Shown in pieces: positions 53,539-63,309 of a stretch of 64,000 nt of DNA (position 1 is its first letter; each line of letters begins with the position of its first letter). The translations under genes and the position numbers were made by a program. A model generated the notes under the pieces. The model was not told the origin of the DNA. It did no database searches and saw nothing but the letters and a program-made list of their open reading frames with translations. The stretch is from Axinella damicornis. Taxonomy: Eukaryota; Porifera; Demospongiae; Axinellida; Axinellidae. Location of the stretch: assembly GCA_963931865.1 (NCBI GenBank), contig OZ007512.1, positions 4,672,883-4,736,882 of the forward strand, given 5' to 3'.

Positions 53539-55374
53539 CTCATCCAGTGGATAGTCTCCATCCTGGGACAGAATGCAGTCATAGTGGCATTGTCTGACAT
53601 TGATAAGCTCAATGTGGTTCAGCCTGGACAGCTGTTTAGGTGGTGGATCTTGGGTTGGGAAGGCAAGCCTATCGACACAGAGAGGCTTATAACGGAACCA
53701 TTTGTAGGTATTCACATGGGGAAAGAGTGTGAACACCGGTATCTGAAGGAGTGCTGCTACTGCTAGTAGCCCCACTGCTGTGCCCCACACTCTTGTATAT
53801 TTCATCTTAGCCAAGTAAGTTTCAATGTCACCATCAATGTATGGTCGGAAGCTTCCTCGGTTCTCTGAGACAAACTGGACCAGCAGCTCACGTACTTTCT
53901 CATGAGCCATTTCGGTGCCGTACAGCACAAAACCGATGGCACAGAATAAACAGTTGCCATCTCCAATGATGGGCTTAACTTGGCGGTCCCTTGCAGTGAG
54001 AGAAGCCAATGCTTGCTGAAGGGGATCCTGTTGAAGAATTCTGTATAATATTATGATACACCTTATGTATGTACTTGTCAACAGAACTGTGTGCCTTATG
54101 CTATCTATCACCTGCTGTGTAGCTGGAGCGGCACCTGATGTACGTGAGGTAGTGGCTGCTGGCTTCATCTGATGGGATCCTAGGGAAGAGGATGTATGAA
54201 TAGAAGTGGTTCAGTCAGGTACGGTTTAACTTTATAGCTTACCTTGTGGTCCTCCCACAGTTGTTAATCCAAAACATCTGCGCTTAGCGCAGCCCTGTTT
54301 CAGTTTGCCTTGTCCCCTGAACTTTGGCTTGTCAAGGCAATACTTGCATTTGCCGCAGTCTGTACAAATGCATGTTTCACAGACCCCACATCGCTTCCTC
54401 TTCATCCCTATGTGATTACAATAGAAGTGCAGTATGTGTCTATGTGCATGCTTGGTCATACTTTGAATGTTGTAGAGCTTGTTTTGCTCTGTAGATGTGA
54501 TTCTTCAAGTCATCTTGAGTAGGGAAGTATGCCCGATCATTTGGGTCTGGTGGGGAATCTTTGCAGAGGTAGTGGGTGATGCGATGTCAAAGTGCCTTTT
54601 TCACATCGTTAACTACCATCTGAAACTCACCAATCATTTGAGCTACAACTGGATTAACCTTCTGTGAAAATACTGCAGCCTGTTTCACTGGGTGTGTTTT
54701 CTCGTGTGCCTCCAGTGTTGGCAAAGATAACCAGTATCTTGTGGTCTGCTTGATACTTCCAGATTCCATTTCATTCTGCAATTTCAGTAGTGTTTGTTCC
54801 TTTTGGAGTCGTATTTGGTGTTTGCTCTTTCCATGGACCTCATCTGGGAGAGCATATTGTGGGAATAGAATGTACTGTTTGACAACAATGTGGGCAGGGC
54901 ATCCAATTTTACGTGTGCTTTGCAAACGTAATTGCTTCCCTGTCTTCGGCTTGGATTTGTAGTATTGAGGGCCGTACTGGCATTGCAGGTGCTGGATGTC
55001 TCCTACAATGAAGGGTGTATTTCCAAACTCTACGGTGGTGTTACCTTGTTTGCAGCTCCAATATACTCTGGGCTGAGGTTTCTGTAAAGTTAAGATGATG
55101 ATGAATCTCAACACAGGGACTACGGGCCACTATTTCATCTATACATGTACAGCTGTACCTTTTTGCCATCTTGAGCTCTGGTTTCATCAGTGTTCTCCTT
55201 GCACTGCTCCAGGATTGAATGGGATCTTCTGCAGGAGTCGCGCACACCGAAAGATGTGACTGTCTCCTTGTAGTACTCCTCCAGCACAGCTGGTGCATTG
55301 TGGACGAATCCCTCGAAGTACAGTCCCACTCGATGCAGGCCTGTGGTCCATCCTGGCGCTGCCTCTGTACTCAT
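53215..55374 (-). CDS. CaRF-like / CXXC zinc finger / OTU protease fusion
   Basis: Minus-strand exons 55374-55159, 55081-54631, 54407-54243, 54179-54112 and 54027 onward join with matching phases. A non-coding first exon may end at a GTATGG donor near 55505. Start ATG 55374 follows acceptor GTATGCAG. Exons 1-2 resemble the CaRF/ALS2CR8 region ([46 protein letters not shown]). Exon 3 is a full CXXC finger, [20 protein letters not shown] then [17 protein letters not shown], eight Cys, which in other proteins binds unmethylated CpG. The last exon is [14 protein letters not shown] (catalytic Asp/Cys) and CHYDCIL (catalytic His), a deubiquitinase fold. After DYPLDE the frame enters a C38 run. As assembled it reads out through the TIR to 53215; one base of run-length change would instead stop it at 53343, just inside the TIR. 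Confidence 0.75.
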
Positions 55375-55683
55375 GGCACTGCATACCAACAATTGAATTT
55401 ATGCTCAGATGTACATACATGTTCTTGATGCAATATTAATTTTCTGCTGATTCAACACATGCAAGAGAGTGATCAGTGGTCTGTTGCTCGATCCATCCAT
55501 ACCTTGTGGGTCAACTGCAACTGTCCCAGGGCTAGGGACAAGGAATCTTGGAGCTAGCTGAGCTGCTGGAGCCGGCTCTGACGATCAGCCCGGCCCGCGC
55601 GCGCACAATCCAGTGAATATAGCGGGTTAAAGTTGGCATATGCGCACGTGACCACATGAACTGCTGTGAAAAAAGCGCATCCC
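53298..55683 (-). mobile_element. 2386-bp TIR element carrying a CaRF/CXXC/OTU gene
   Basis: The first 41 bases (53298-53338, GGGATGCGCTTTTTTCACAG...CACGTGCG) are the exact reverse complement of the last 41 (55643-55683). ATTTGAATAC flanks both ends (53288-53297 and 55684-55693): a perfect 10-bp target duplication. Long TIRs, G...C tips and a 9-11 bp duplication are typical of Mutator-like elements (family knowledge). No DDE transposase block is seen, so this is a non-autonomous cargo element (Pack-MULE-like) or a type with an unrecognised enzyme. It inserted about 250 bp past the stop of the Death/ROC gene. Confidence 0.92.
53501..53538. repeat. Poly-G tract, about G38
   Basis: Homopolymer inside the 3' coding region of the OTU gene (poly-Pro on the minus strand). 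Its length decides which C-terminal frame follows. Confidence 0.97.
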
Positions 55684-55693
55684 ATTTGAATAC

Positions 55694-56404
55694 TGTGCAC
55701 ACAACTATTATATAATTGAACCTCTCAAGAACCAATCAAGGCCCCTCGTTACTTAAGGCAACGAGTCTTCAAATTGTGCTTCTCATGATCAGGAGCTTCA
55801 TGCTGAATTTTGGGTCATGCATGTTCAAACTATACATAATTAGCCAGACCTGCCTTCTGGGCGTCTTTGAACCCAGCATACATAATATTATGAGAATTAA
55901 CATGAGCTATAATATAAATCAAATGCTGGAATCCACACAAATCGCAAATCAAAATGAATGTGCCCACCATCATTTTTTGAACAAGAATGGCCCAAAATTC
56001 AGCAGCTCGATCAATTCCGCATGAGACATAATGTGAATAATTTGAAGACTCTTGCCAAGTTATGAGGGGCAATGATGTAAAAACTGAATAATCACAACAG
56101 ATCGTAATAATTTCTTACACCAGACAAACTAAATCACTTCATGGGCTCTAGCGATATATAGCATGATTATGTTATCCCCTCCCCAAAATATTGTCTTCGT
56201 GCAGGCCTCTGTTCTCCCAGGGTGATTAACTACCTTAATTATTTGCTCAAAATTGTCATTGCAGCTGAAAATAAGAGAAACATAGCCGCATTCCCTGCAG
56301 GCCCACGCTGCACCGAAAATGGTATGGGCCTGGGAATGGGGCTAAGGGAATCGTGCAACCAAGACAATAAAAGTTGGCAAACTGACTCATTCCTTACCCA
56401 GGAA
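55694..56404. other. Spacer; degraded TAGCCTCG-type relic
   Basis: At 56284-56344 CCCTGCAGGCCCAC...GTGGGCCTGGGAATGGGGCTA is a relic MITE half. CATACATAATATTATG and TCTTCAAATTGTG (55768) / ACATAATGTGAATAATTTGAAGA (56026) are inverted, suggesting an old foldback of about 300 bp. No gene seen. Confidence 0.5.
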
Positions 56405-56592
56405 CATGGTTCACAATCTGCGGCCTAACACACAAATCAATGAATGCTGAAATCACATGAACCGCACAAAAATGCATACCCTTCCATCATATCATTTGCC
56501 CCAGAAATTTTCAAGCAGTATCTGACATTTTAATATTAAGTTTGGGGGGCAAACTCATTTGTGGGTTAGGCCACTTTGAATTTGATTCCCAT
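56405..56592. repeat. Relative of the 9256-9493 foldback
   Basis: GCGGCCTAACACACAAATCA, GAACCGCACAAAAATGCATA, ATTTTCAAGCAG, TAAGTTTGGGGGGC and TTTGTGGGTTAGGCCACTT follow the order found at 9256-9493. Confidence 0.75.
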
Positions 56593-56775
56593 GCAGACCT
56601 ATTCATTATCACAGAATGAAGATCATAATTATGTACGCATGCTCGGGTAAGTGACATGGTTGGAGTGCTACGTCACTATGTGTCATGATCATGGGACTGT
56701 AGTTTCCAATTGCATGGAGGGCAGCTTCCTGCAGGGGCATCTCCGGTGAGAGTAGCGGCCAGTAGGCTTGCCTCC

Positions 56776-57142
56776 AATGTCAGAAGAAACTCCTCACATC
56801 ACAGGATGATTCACCGTGAGGCTCAATGTCAGAAGAAACTCCTCACATCACAGGATGATTCACCGTGAGGCTCAAGGTCAGAAGAAACTCCTCACATCAC
56901 AGGATGATTCACCGTGAGGCTCAATGTCAGAAGAAACTCCTCATATCACGGATGATTTTCTTCTGACATTCAGCTCACGGTGAATCATCCTATGATGTGA
57001 GGAGTTCTGACATTAGCCTCACGGTGAATCATTCTATGATGTGAGGAGTTCTGACATTGAGCCTCACGGTGAATCATCCTATGATGTGAGACATTGAGCC
57101 TCATGGTGAAGAAACTCCTCATATCACAGGATGATTCACCAT
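56776..57142. repeat. Tandem repeat that folds back on itself
   Basis: Four direct copies of a 46-52 bp unit (GTCAGAAGAAACTCCTCACA + TCACAGGATGATTCACCGTG + AGGCTCAA) run to about 56955. They are followed by at least three copies in inverted orientation (TTCTGACATT..GCCTCACGGTGAATCATCCTATGATGTGAGGAG), then half a direct unit. One arm is about 180 nt. Confidence 0.95.
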
Positions 57143-57409
57143 CATTTCATCAAAACTGAAAGTGTGGTTTCTCTTTGGAAGAGTGGAACCAACTTTAGGC
57201 CTGTATCATTGTTACTTATTCTTAGGGAACCATTTCCAGTTGATGTCCAGCACCCACTTGCATGCATGCAGGCCTGTAGCAATGCAGAAATGGTCTGTGT
57301 GGATCATGGTATCACTTACACACCCACTCTATGTGCTTTCTGTATGACTGTTTTGTTTCTGGAACGACTTTCATTATTACCCTAGATCGCCAGAGCTAGC
57401 TATCTGTGA

Positions 57410-57667
57410 ATAATTATGCTGCATTAAAGCTGCATTAAGGTAGGAAGCACGGCATCGGCGAAATCGCGCAATTTTGCTCATGAATAATTAATGAGATGAC
57501 ATCACTCGCATACGGTTATTTAGAGTTATTCATCTGTTTACGTTTTCCCATGGCGGCAACCGGAATAAACAAGGGGGGCTTCTCTCTTTGATGCGGCTAG
57601 CGGCCCTTTCAAGTTTCAAATCGGTACTCTGATGTGGCCGTGCGGTACCTTGAAGATTTGTTTGAAC

Positions 57668-57702
<35 letters not shown>

Positions 57703-57855
57703 TAAAGAGCTATTCTGGCTTATTGAATGTAGCGATTGGCTATCTGAGTGTGAATAGCTAGGTGGAGTGAGCAGGAATGTTTGTGGGTCTGCTGAAGTGG
57801 CCGAAGAACTGCCTGGAAAGTGAACAGCCTCCGACAGCTCCCTGGCCAAGGTACT
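57410..57855. other. Unclassified repeat with T29 tract
   Basis: ATTAAAGCTGCATTAAGGTAGGA and CTCATGAATAATTAATGAG precede a run of about 29 T at 57670-57699, which could be the inverted tail of a retroposon (SINE or LINE on the minus strand). No coding region. Confidence 0.4.
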
Positions 57856-58410
57856 CTAGAGAGTTGACCTTTCGGCATTACAGGCCCCGCCCATTTTCGT
57901 GTTAGGGCGAATTTGGCTGGTTTGGTAGCTGGACTGGGCTGGTGAGAGGGAGTAGATGCGTGGCCAAAACTCTGTAACCGAGAGGTGAACGTGGAAAAGC
58001 ATCCCTAGTTTTGCAGGGGGTAGGTTGACCTTTTGGAAACTGGCCTTGGCTTGAGTCGGTTTTAGTTGGTGTGCGTGGAATTTTTTTGGAAAGCCTAGGG
58101 TAGCCAAACCTCTGTTTTTGAGGGTGGCAGTGAGTTTTGGGCTGTAGCCTGCAAGTGAGGAGAGCAGGTGGTAAATCCATCCGTAGTTTTTGGGCCTGTT
58201 TTGTGTGTGTATTGATGATGGGGTCAGAGTGTGGGTGGGGCCTTGGAGAGGGTCCAAATTTTCAGTTTCGTAGAGGGCCTTAAAATTGAGTTTTAGGGCA
58301 TTTTCAAGCAGAGGGAGCAGTTTGATGCAAAGTATTGCTGAAACTTGTGTATGCTTTGATGCTGCCCATTTATCCATCAACTTGGTTTCGGAGATCGTGG
58401 TACCCATGTT
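57856..58410 (-). repeat. Dispersed repeat with an open minus-strand frame
   Basis: The right part (58283-58410) is the inverse of 14046-14229. A 183-codon frame runs 58407-57856, beginning MGTTISETKLMDKWAASKHT. It matches nothing I know. Because its 5' part is a repeat that is non-coding elsewhere, I treat it as repeat sequence, perhaps a retroelement leader. Confidence 0.5.
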
Positions 58411-58979
58411 TACTACCTTAAAGCTGGTCAGGTGTCTGAGGGAATGTAGCTAGCTCTCTTAAACTTAAATTGCTGATGGGGTGTTTTTAGTCAACCACGC
58501 TGAGATTAAGGCACATCTTTTGCATGATCTGGATATAATTAATTATGACTATATATGCAGATTTCAGAAAGGCCAGTGCATTGAGTTATAGAAGATGAAT
58601 GATCTTCAAGATAGCAAGTGGAGTTATGGCTGAGGAAAGAAAGATCAGTATTGACCCATTAGGGCTGACATGCGTGTAGGATGATACTACCTGGATGAGT
58701 GATAAATGCAATTGTGACTCAGGGGGTAATGGGTCTTGAGAAATAGATAAAAATCTTGAACCCCCCGTGAGTGCATGACCTTAAATGAAGAAAGGTGATC
58801 AGAAATCTGAGTAATAATAATCTAGTTGACAGCAGCCGCACACTGATGACGTGCTCCAGGAATCCTGCCGAGGTCTGCACCATGCTGACAGAGCAGCACC
58901 TGGTGTGGTAGTGAAACATCAGGTGAGTAGCTCACACCACCAGAGATCATTCTTCCTGAAGTTAGGGTAACATTGCAGA

Positions 58980-59780
58980 AACAATAAGTTTTATCCTGTG
59001 GCTATAACTGGCTGAAATGTTATCTGGTCCATTAGCTTTGCTAGTGTCCAGTGCGAGCAGAAGTTGTAGAACCTCATCCTCGATCTGTGCATGCAGAGGA
59101 GTTCAGGGGGACAGGCACTTGGGTCTATAATCACTCCAAGCCACTGCTTCAAATACTGTGACTTGAGAAAAATTGTTCAGCATGTTAGCTTTTTCACTGT
59201 CAGAGTTAGCAGTTTTTCCTGAGTATATTTGAGTGTGGGTATTGAACATTGCCTTCCATTAAGGTTTTTAACTGCCTTCCAGAATTCCTTGGAACTAGCT
59301 GACTTGAGGTTATCCAGGTAATCACTTTTGCCTCTCTTGACCATACCCATGACTTTATTCCTAAGGTGCTTGTAGCTACATGTACCTGGATAAGAGTTCA
59401 GGACTCCGGCTCAGTCAGCTTGGCTCTGCGGTAACAAGTGTTACGCTTACAAATTGCACTCAACATTCGATTGGAAATCCAGGAAGGACATTTCCTTTTT
59501 GGCAATAATCCTTTCGGAATGCACTGTTTCGTGATGTCAAGAAACGTCTGATGCCAGAGGATCCTTGCTTGATCTACATCTGGCATAATTGAATCCCAGT
59601 TTGTAGCATCAAGCAGTTCGCTGGCCCTTGGAGAGTCTGCCAAGGCATACCTCCAAATGCGTTTTTAGGCCCATTGTCTCCGGCAGTTTTTTCCATTTCA
59701 TTGTGACTGAAATCCCATTATGATCAGAGTGTGGAAGCTCCGGGATGACTGAGCATTCATGGAGAGTAGACAGTATATAG
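58980..59780 (-). pseudogene. LINE fragment (endonuclease-RT linker region)
   Basis: Minus-strand frame 59643-59398 reads TNWDSIMPDVDQARILWHQT, FLDITKQCIPKGLLPKRKCP and SWISNRMLSAICKRNTCYRR. This matches the familiar segment between endonuclease and reverse transcriptase in non-LTR retrotransposons. Neighbouring minus-strand pieces (MKWKKLPETMG near 59690, and the start of the RT region near 59000-59100) continue it with stops and frameshifts. Confidence 0.75.
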
Positions 59781-59783
59781 GAC

Positions 59784-60197
59784 TAAGTCAATCGGTGATG
59801 CACCTCCATTTGCAGCAACATGGGTTGGTTTGTGATACCACCTGGGTAAGGTTACAACAGCACAAAATATTAGAAAGTTAATTGGTGATACAAAAAATAA
59901 TGGGTAGCTAGCTATTTGAACATCACATTAAATCTCCAATTAGTACAAGATACATTAGAAAAGAAGGATCCAATTGCTCTAAAACAAACTTAAGTTATCA
60001 ATAATAGATGTGGAACTAGGCGGTCTGTAAAATAATCCTATACAATACCTAAGATCGACATTGTTCACAGAACTAGCTAAGCCAAAGCTCTAGATCAGAT
60101 CTTGAAAGGGCCAGAAGACAATACTTGAGTCAGTAGTGAACACGTTTCCTTCAACGGAGCATGTCCCATCTGATGAGGTGGGTGGGAGAGGCTGTTT
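59784..60197. other. No feature recognised
   Basis: AT-rich sequence between the LINE fragment and the resumption of the Death/ROC pseudogene. It may be the remainder of the LINE insertion. Confidence 0.4.
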
Positions 60198-61949
60198 TTG
60201 CAAGCACGTTCTGTTTTCTTAGGTACAGCCTGGCACTTTAGTTGCAGCTGTTGTAGAATAACATCACCATGGGAAAACTACCTGTGCGCATGCGTACTTG
60301 GCCGCCCACCCCTCTCCATGTTCATCATCATTCCTCAGATGCAACTACAACCAAGTAATTCTCCCAACGTATGCAGTTCACGGGTTGGCATGCTTACATA
60401 TAAGGATGGCACAGCTGATGATCCTAAAGGGATGAAGTTGAGACCATTGCTCCAGACTCGAAGAAGGTTGGATTTCTGATGGATCTCGATCCAATGTGGC
60501 AAAGGTACTGAAGGAGAGCATGTATACACATTATTACACAAGTTGCATGGTCCATGCAGTCAACTGCTACCAGGCACTGTCTAGACGCCACCTGGGAAAT
60601 CTGATTGAACGGCTGAATGGCTCAGAATACAAAGAGCTCGCTGAACAGATTAAGAATGCACTAGGTCTGTAGACGCCACTGCTTTCTTGTTTGTATCGTT
60701 ATGGCATCCTTTATTAATTTGGATATATACTATGAAAGTAGCTATCATTAGAATTGTTAAGACAGTGCTGTGTCGTTATTACTGCTGTTTCACTGTTAAT
60801 TTTTGTTATCAGGCACACGGCCGCATCCATTGCCCCTTCCCCCAAATTATATTTTTGCAAAATCTTAATTGCGACTTTGTTGCAGTAAGCGGGATGGCTA
60901 TACATGAAGCATAATGATTATACAACAGCCCCCAGAAATCACAGCTGACAGTAATAAGATGGAGAGCACTGCATGCACACATCATTCATATTACATTGTT
61001 GGACCACCTTCTCCATGCATATATGCAGCAGAAGAGAAGTGCATGACACGTGTAAACCAAAGACAGGCTACGGAATATTGATTATGCATACTTAGGGACA
61101 CGATGGATCTTCAGGCTTTCTGTGAGTCCCGTCCCACAATCCAGTCCCGATCTAGTCCAGTCCAGAGTCCAGGACAGGATGGACTCTTATCTTCAGCTAG
61201 GGTTTGTTGTACTGATGCAAGTCTTCTACAGAAGCCATTATTACTATATTTAGTCTCATTCCAGCCCTGTTGCTTGCAGTAGGTATTCTTTGCGCAACTG
61301 AAAACAGAGTGGGTCTGGGAATGAGGCAATTACACACCATGAATCTTGTGTAATATGGAGGGGAAGAAGTGGTTGACGCTGCTGTGTATGAATACTGAAG
61401 TGGACACACAACGTGAATGGTGAGGGAGTGAACTTGATAATCACATGCACAGAGCATAGCAGACTGCAATTGAAAACATTGATGACAGCACAGCCTAGTG
61501 CTTACAATGGCCACTGATCAGTCATGTCATCACATAGTTGCTAAGTGTGTAGAAGTTCTGGATCCACTTCACTCTTCAGAGTCTCGTGTACAGCGTGTTT
61601 GAAGCCATTCCGCCAGTAGTTCCTCAGGTGAAACAAGACAGGTAGCTCTAGACGGCCATGCTGTAATGATTGTCCATAGCAGAATAATCTGTCCCCTTGA
61701 ACACAAACAGTGTGATCTTCTTCTCTATGGCAGCCTATGTGTGTGCATGTGTTGGAATCTGACGCTAGAGTCACCAGAGCTGATAGATTATTGTCTGTAG
61801 CTTAATGGGTTGGGCCTAAGCATGCACATGGTGGCACAATGTGGCTCTAATTAAATTGACTTCTACACAGCAAATACCACAATAACTGCCACTGTACCAA
61901 ACTGGGGAACATCCCCCCCCCACCCCAACAAGCGAGAGGTGGGTCTGAA

Positions 61950-62588
61950 CAAGAGCGCATAAGTAGATCGCCCGCCCGGAGTAAGAGCGTGTAACTTCAA
62001 TAGGCGCCCGTGGTGCAGGCGGAATACATGAGTTGTACTAAGAATAGAACATCCGGTTGCACCTGAAGCCATACGGCGCGGCGGTGAACGCGTTAGCCAA
62101 GTGTGAAAATCTAAGTGGCTAGCAATTCGGCTCCGGCTGAGCTTATTTGACCACCGTGGCGATCGTTGCTGATCATCAGATGTCGACGTCCTCCACCTCC
62201 AGCCTCAGGTAAGCACATCCACACAATTAATAACCGTTGTTGTGACTGTGTTCGAGTATAGACTAGGTTATAGCCTCGTACAGCCTGGTATACGAGGCTA
62301 ACTAGGTTAGCCTTCAGCACAGCCGTAGAGCAGAGCGTTCTCTGGTAGCTGTCGCTGTCGCTTCCTGCCGTCACTTGGCTCAGAACTACACAGCTGTGCA
62401 CAACAACACAGAATAATGACCACAGTGTCGCCGCTCCAGTCAATTATCACGTGGCGGAAAGAATCTCTACAAGAGTGTTTAGACATGCTATAGCTATTTT
62501 TAGTACAACTCATGTATTTTGCCCGGTTTGAATATCCCGGAAGTTACACGCTCTTACTCCGGGCGGGCGATCTACTTATGCGCTCTTG
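61950..62588. mobile_element. Non-autonomous TIR element, 639 bp, 49-bp TIRs
   Basis: CAAGAGCGCATAAGTAGATC...GCGTGTAACTTC at the left and its exact complement at the right, ending CTTATGCGCTCTTG. GTCTGAA flanks both sides directly (7 bp, or 9 bp with one mismatch if the tips are drawn one base in). Copy A of the duplication lacks the element near 2522, giving an empty-site comparison. No transposase inside; hAT- or Mutator-like. Confidence 0.92.
62271..62300. mobile_element. 30-bp TAGCCTCG element with perfect 9-bp duplication
   Basis: TAGCCTCGTA CAGCCTGGTA TACGAGGCTA: 10-bp perfect inverted ends and a 10-bp centre. ACTAGGTTA flanks it at 62262-62270 and 62301-62309. It lies inside the 639-bp element. 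Confidence 0.88.
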
Positions 62589-63309
62589 GTCTGAAGCAAC
62601 CTTCATTTGGGTCTACATACTGAGGGAGTCTGTCAGTGATGACAACAACCAAGTCACACATGCAGAACTCAAACTGGTCACTAAGGGACCTTTTGACCTT
62701 AGCAACCCTTGCTAATCTACTGCAAGTTTACACAGGAACACACCGTCCAGGCAAACAGCACTAGACATGAGGAGGGACATGCTTGACCTTTTGTGTTCAG
62801 GTTCATGGATTAAAACTGCCTGCTTAGCAACAACTATCCTCCCTGCTCACAATACATCAGGCAGACCCTAGCATTCTCTTCTCCGGAGGGGGAGGGGGGA
62901 GCAGCAAGGTTAGAAAGAGACTGGGAATGGGACACTGAGACACAACCACTGAAACCTCTCACCTGAGGCTTGCTGGGAGTACTCTCGTGCCGGTATTCTT
63001 TCTCCTGGAATACCTTCAAACTTCATCACTGTCGTCTCACCTGGTGAGGGAGTCACATCAATAAAGTGAAAGAACAGTGACACCACTTCAAGTGCACACG
63101 TGATTGTACTGACAGCAATTCACATGTACACATCATTCAAGGGGTGGCCATTCCAAGGTTATTCAGGCAATAATCTCCTGTCCACTGCCCGCCCCTTCGT
63201 GGGGAGACAAAGTCACATTCACACTATTGTCAGCAGATGAACCAAGTGACAGAAATTTAATTTCGTACGGAGTGCAGGGAAAACTGCAGTTCTGAATGTT
63301 AAGCTGAGG

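Larger units (their letters stand above)
58826..60668 (+). pseudogene. Second decayed copy of the Death/ROC 3' end, split by a LINE
   Basis: 58826-58925 copies the end of the ROC-COR exon (GTTGACAGCAGCCGCACACTGATGACGTGCTCC...CACCTGGTGTGG) but meets TAG directly after the Trp codon. GTGAGTAGCTCACACCACCA and GAGATCATTCT then follow as in 51984-52013. The collinear match resumes at 60336 with linker exon 3 (CCTCAGATGCAACTACAACC) and a Death-exon remnant (about 60400-60665, ACCTGGGAAATCTGATTGAAC, CTCGCTGAACAG). The first two linkers are missing and LINE debris fills the space. Confidence 0.85.
60665..63235. repeat. Segmental duplication, copy B (partner 1560-3180)
   Basis: Same order and orientation as copy A, continuing directly from the decayed Death exon in both. 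Distinguished by the 639-bp transposon at 61950-62588 and by absence of the long (GT)n. Confidence 0.85.
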
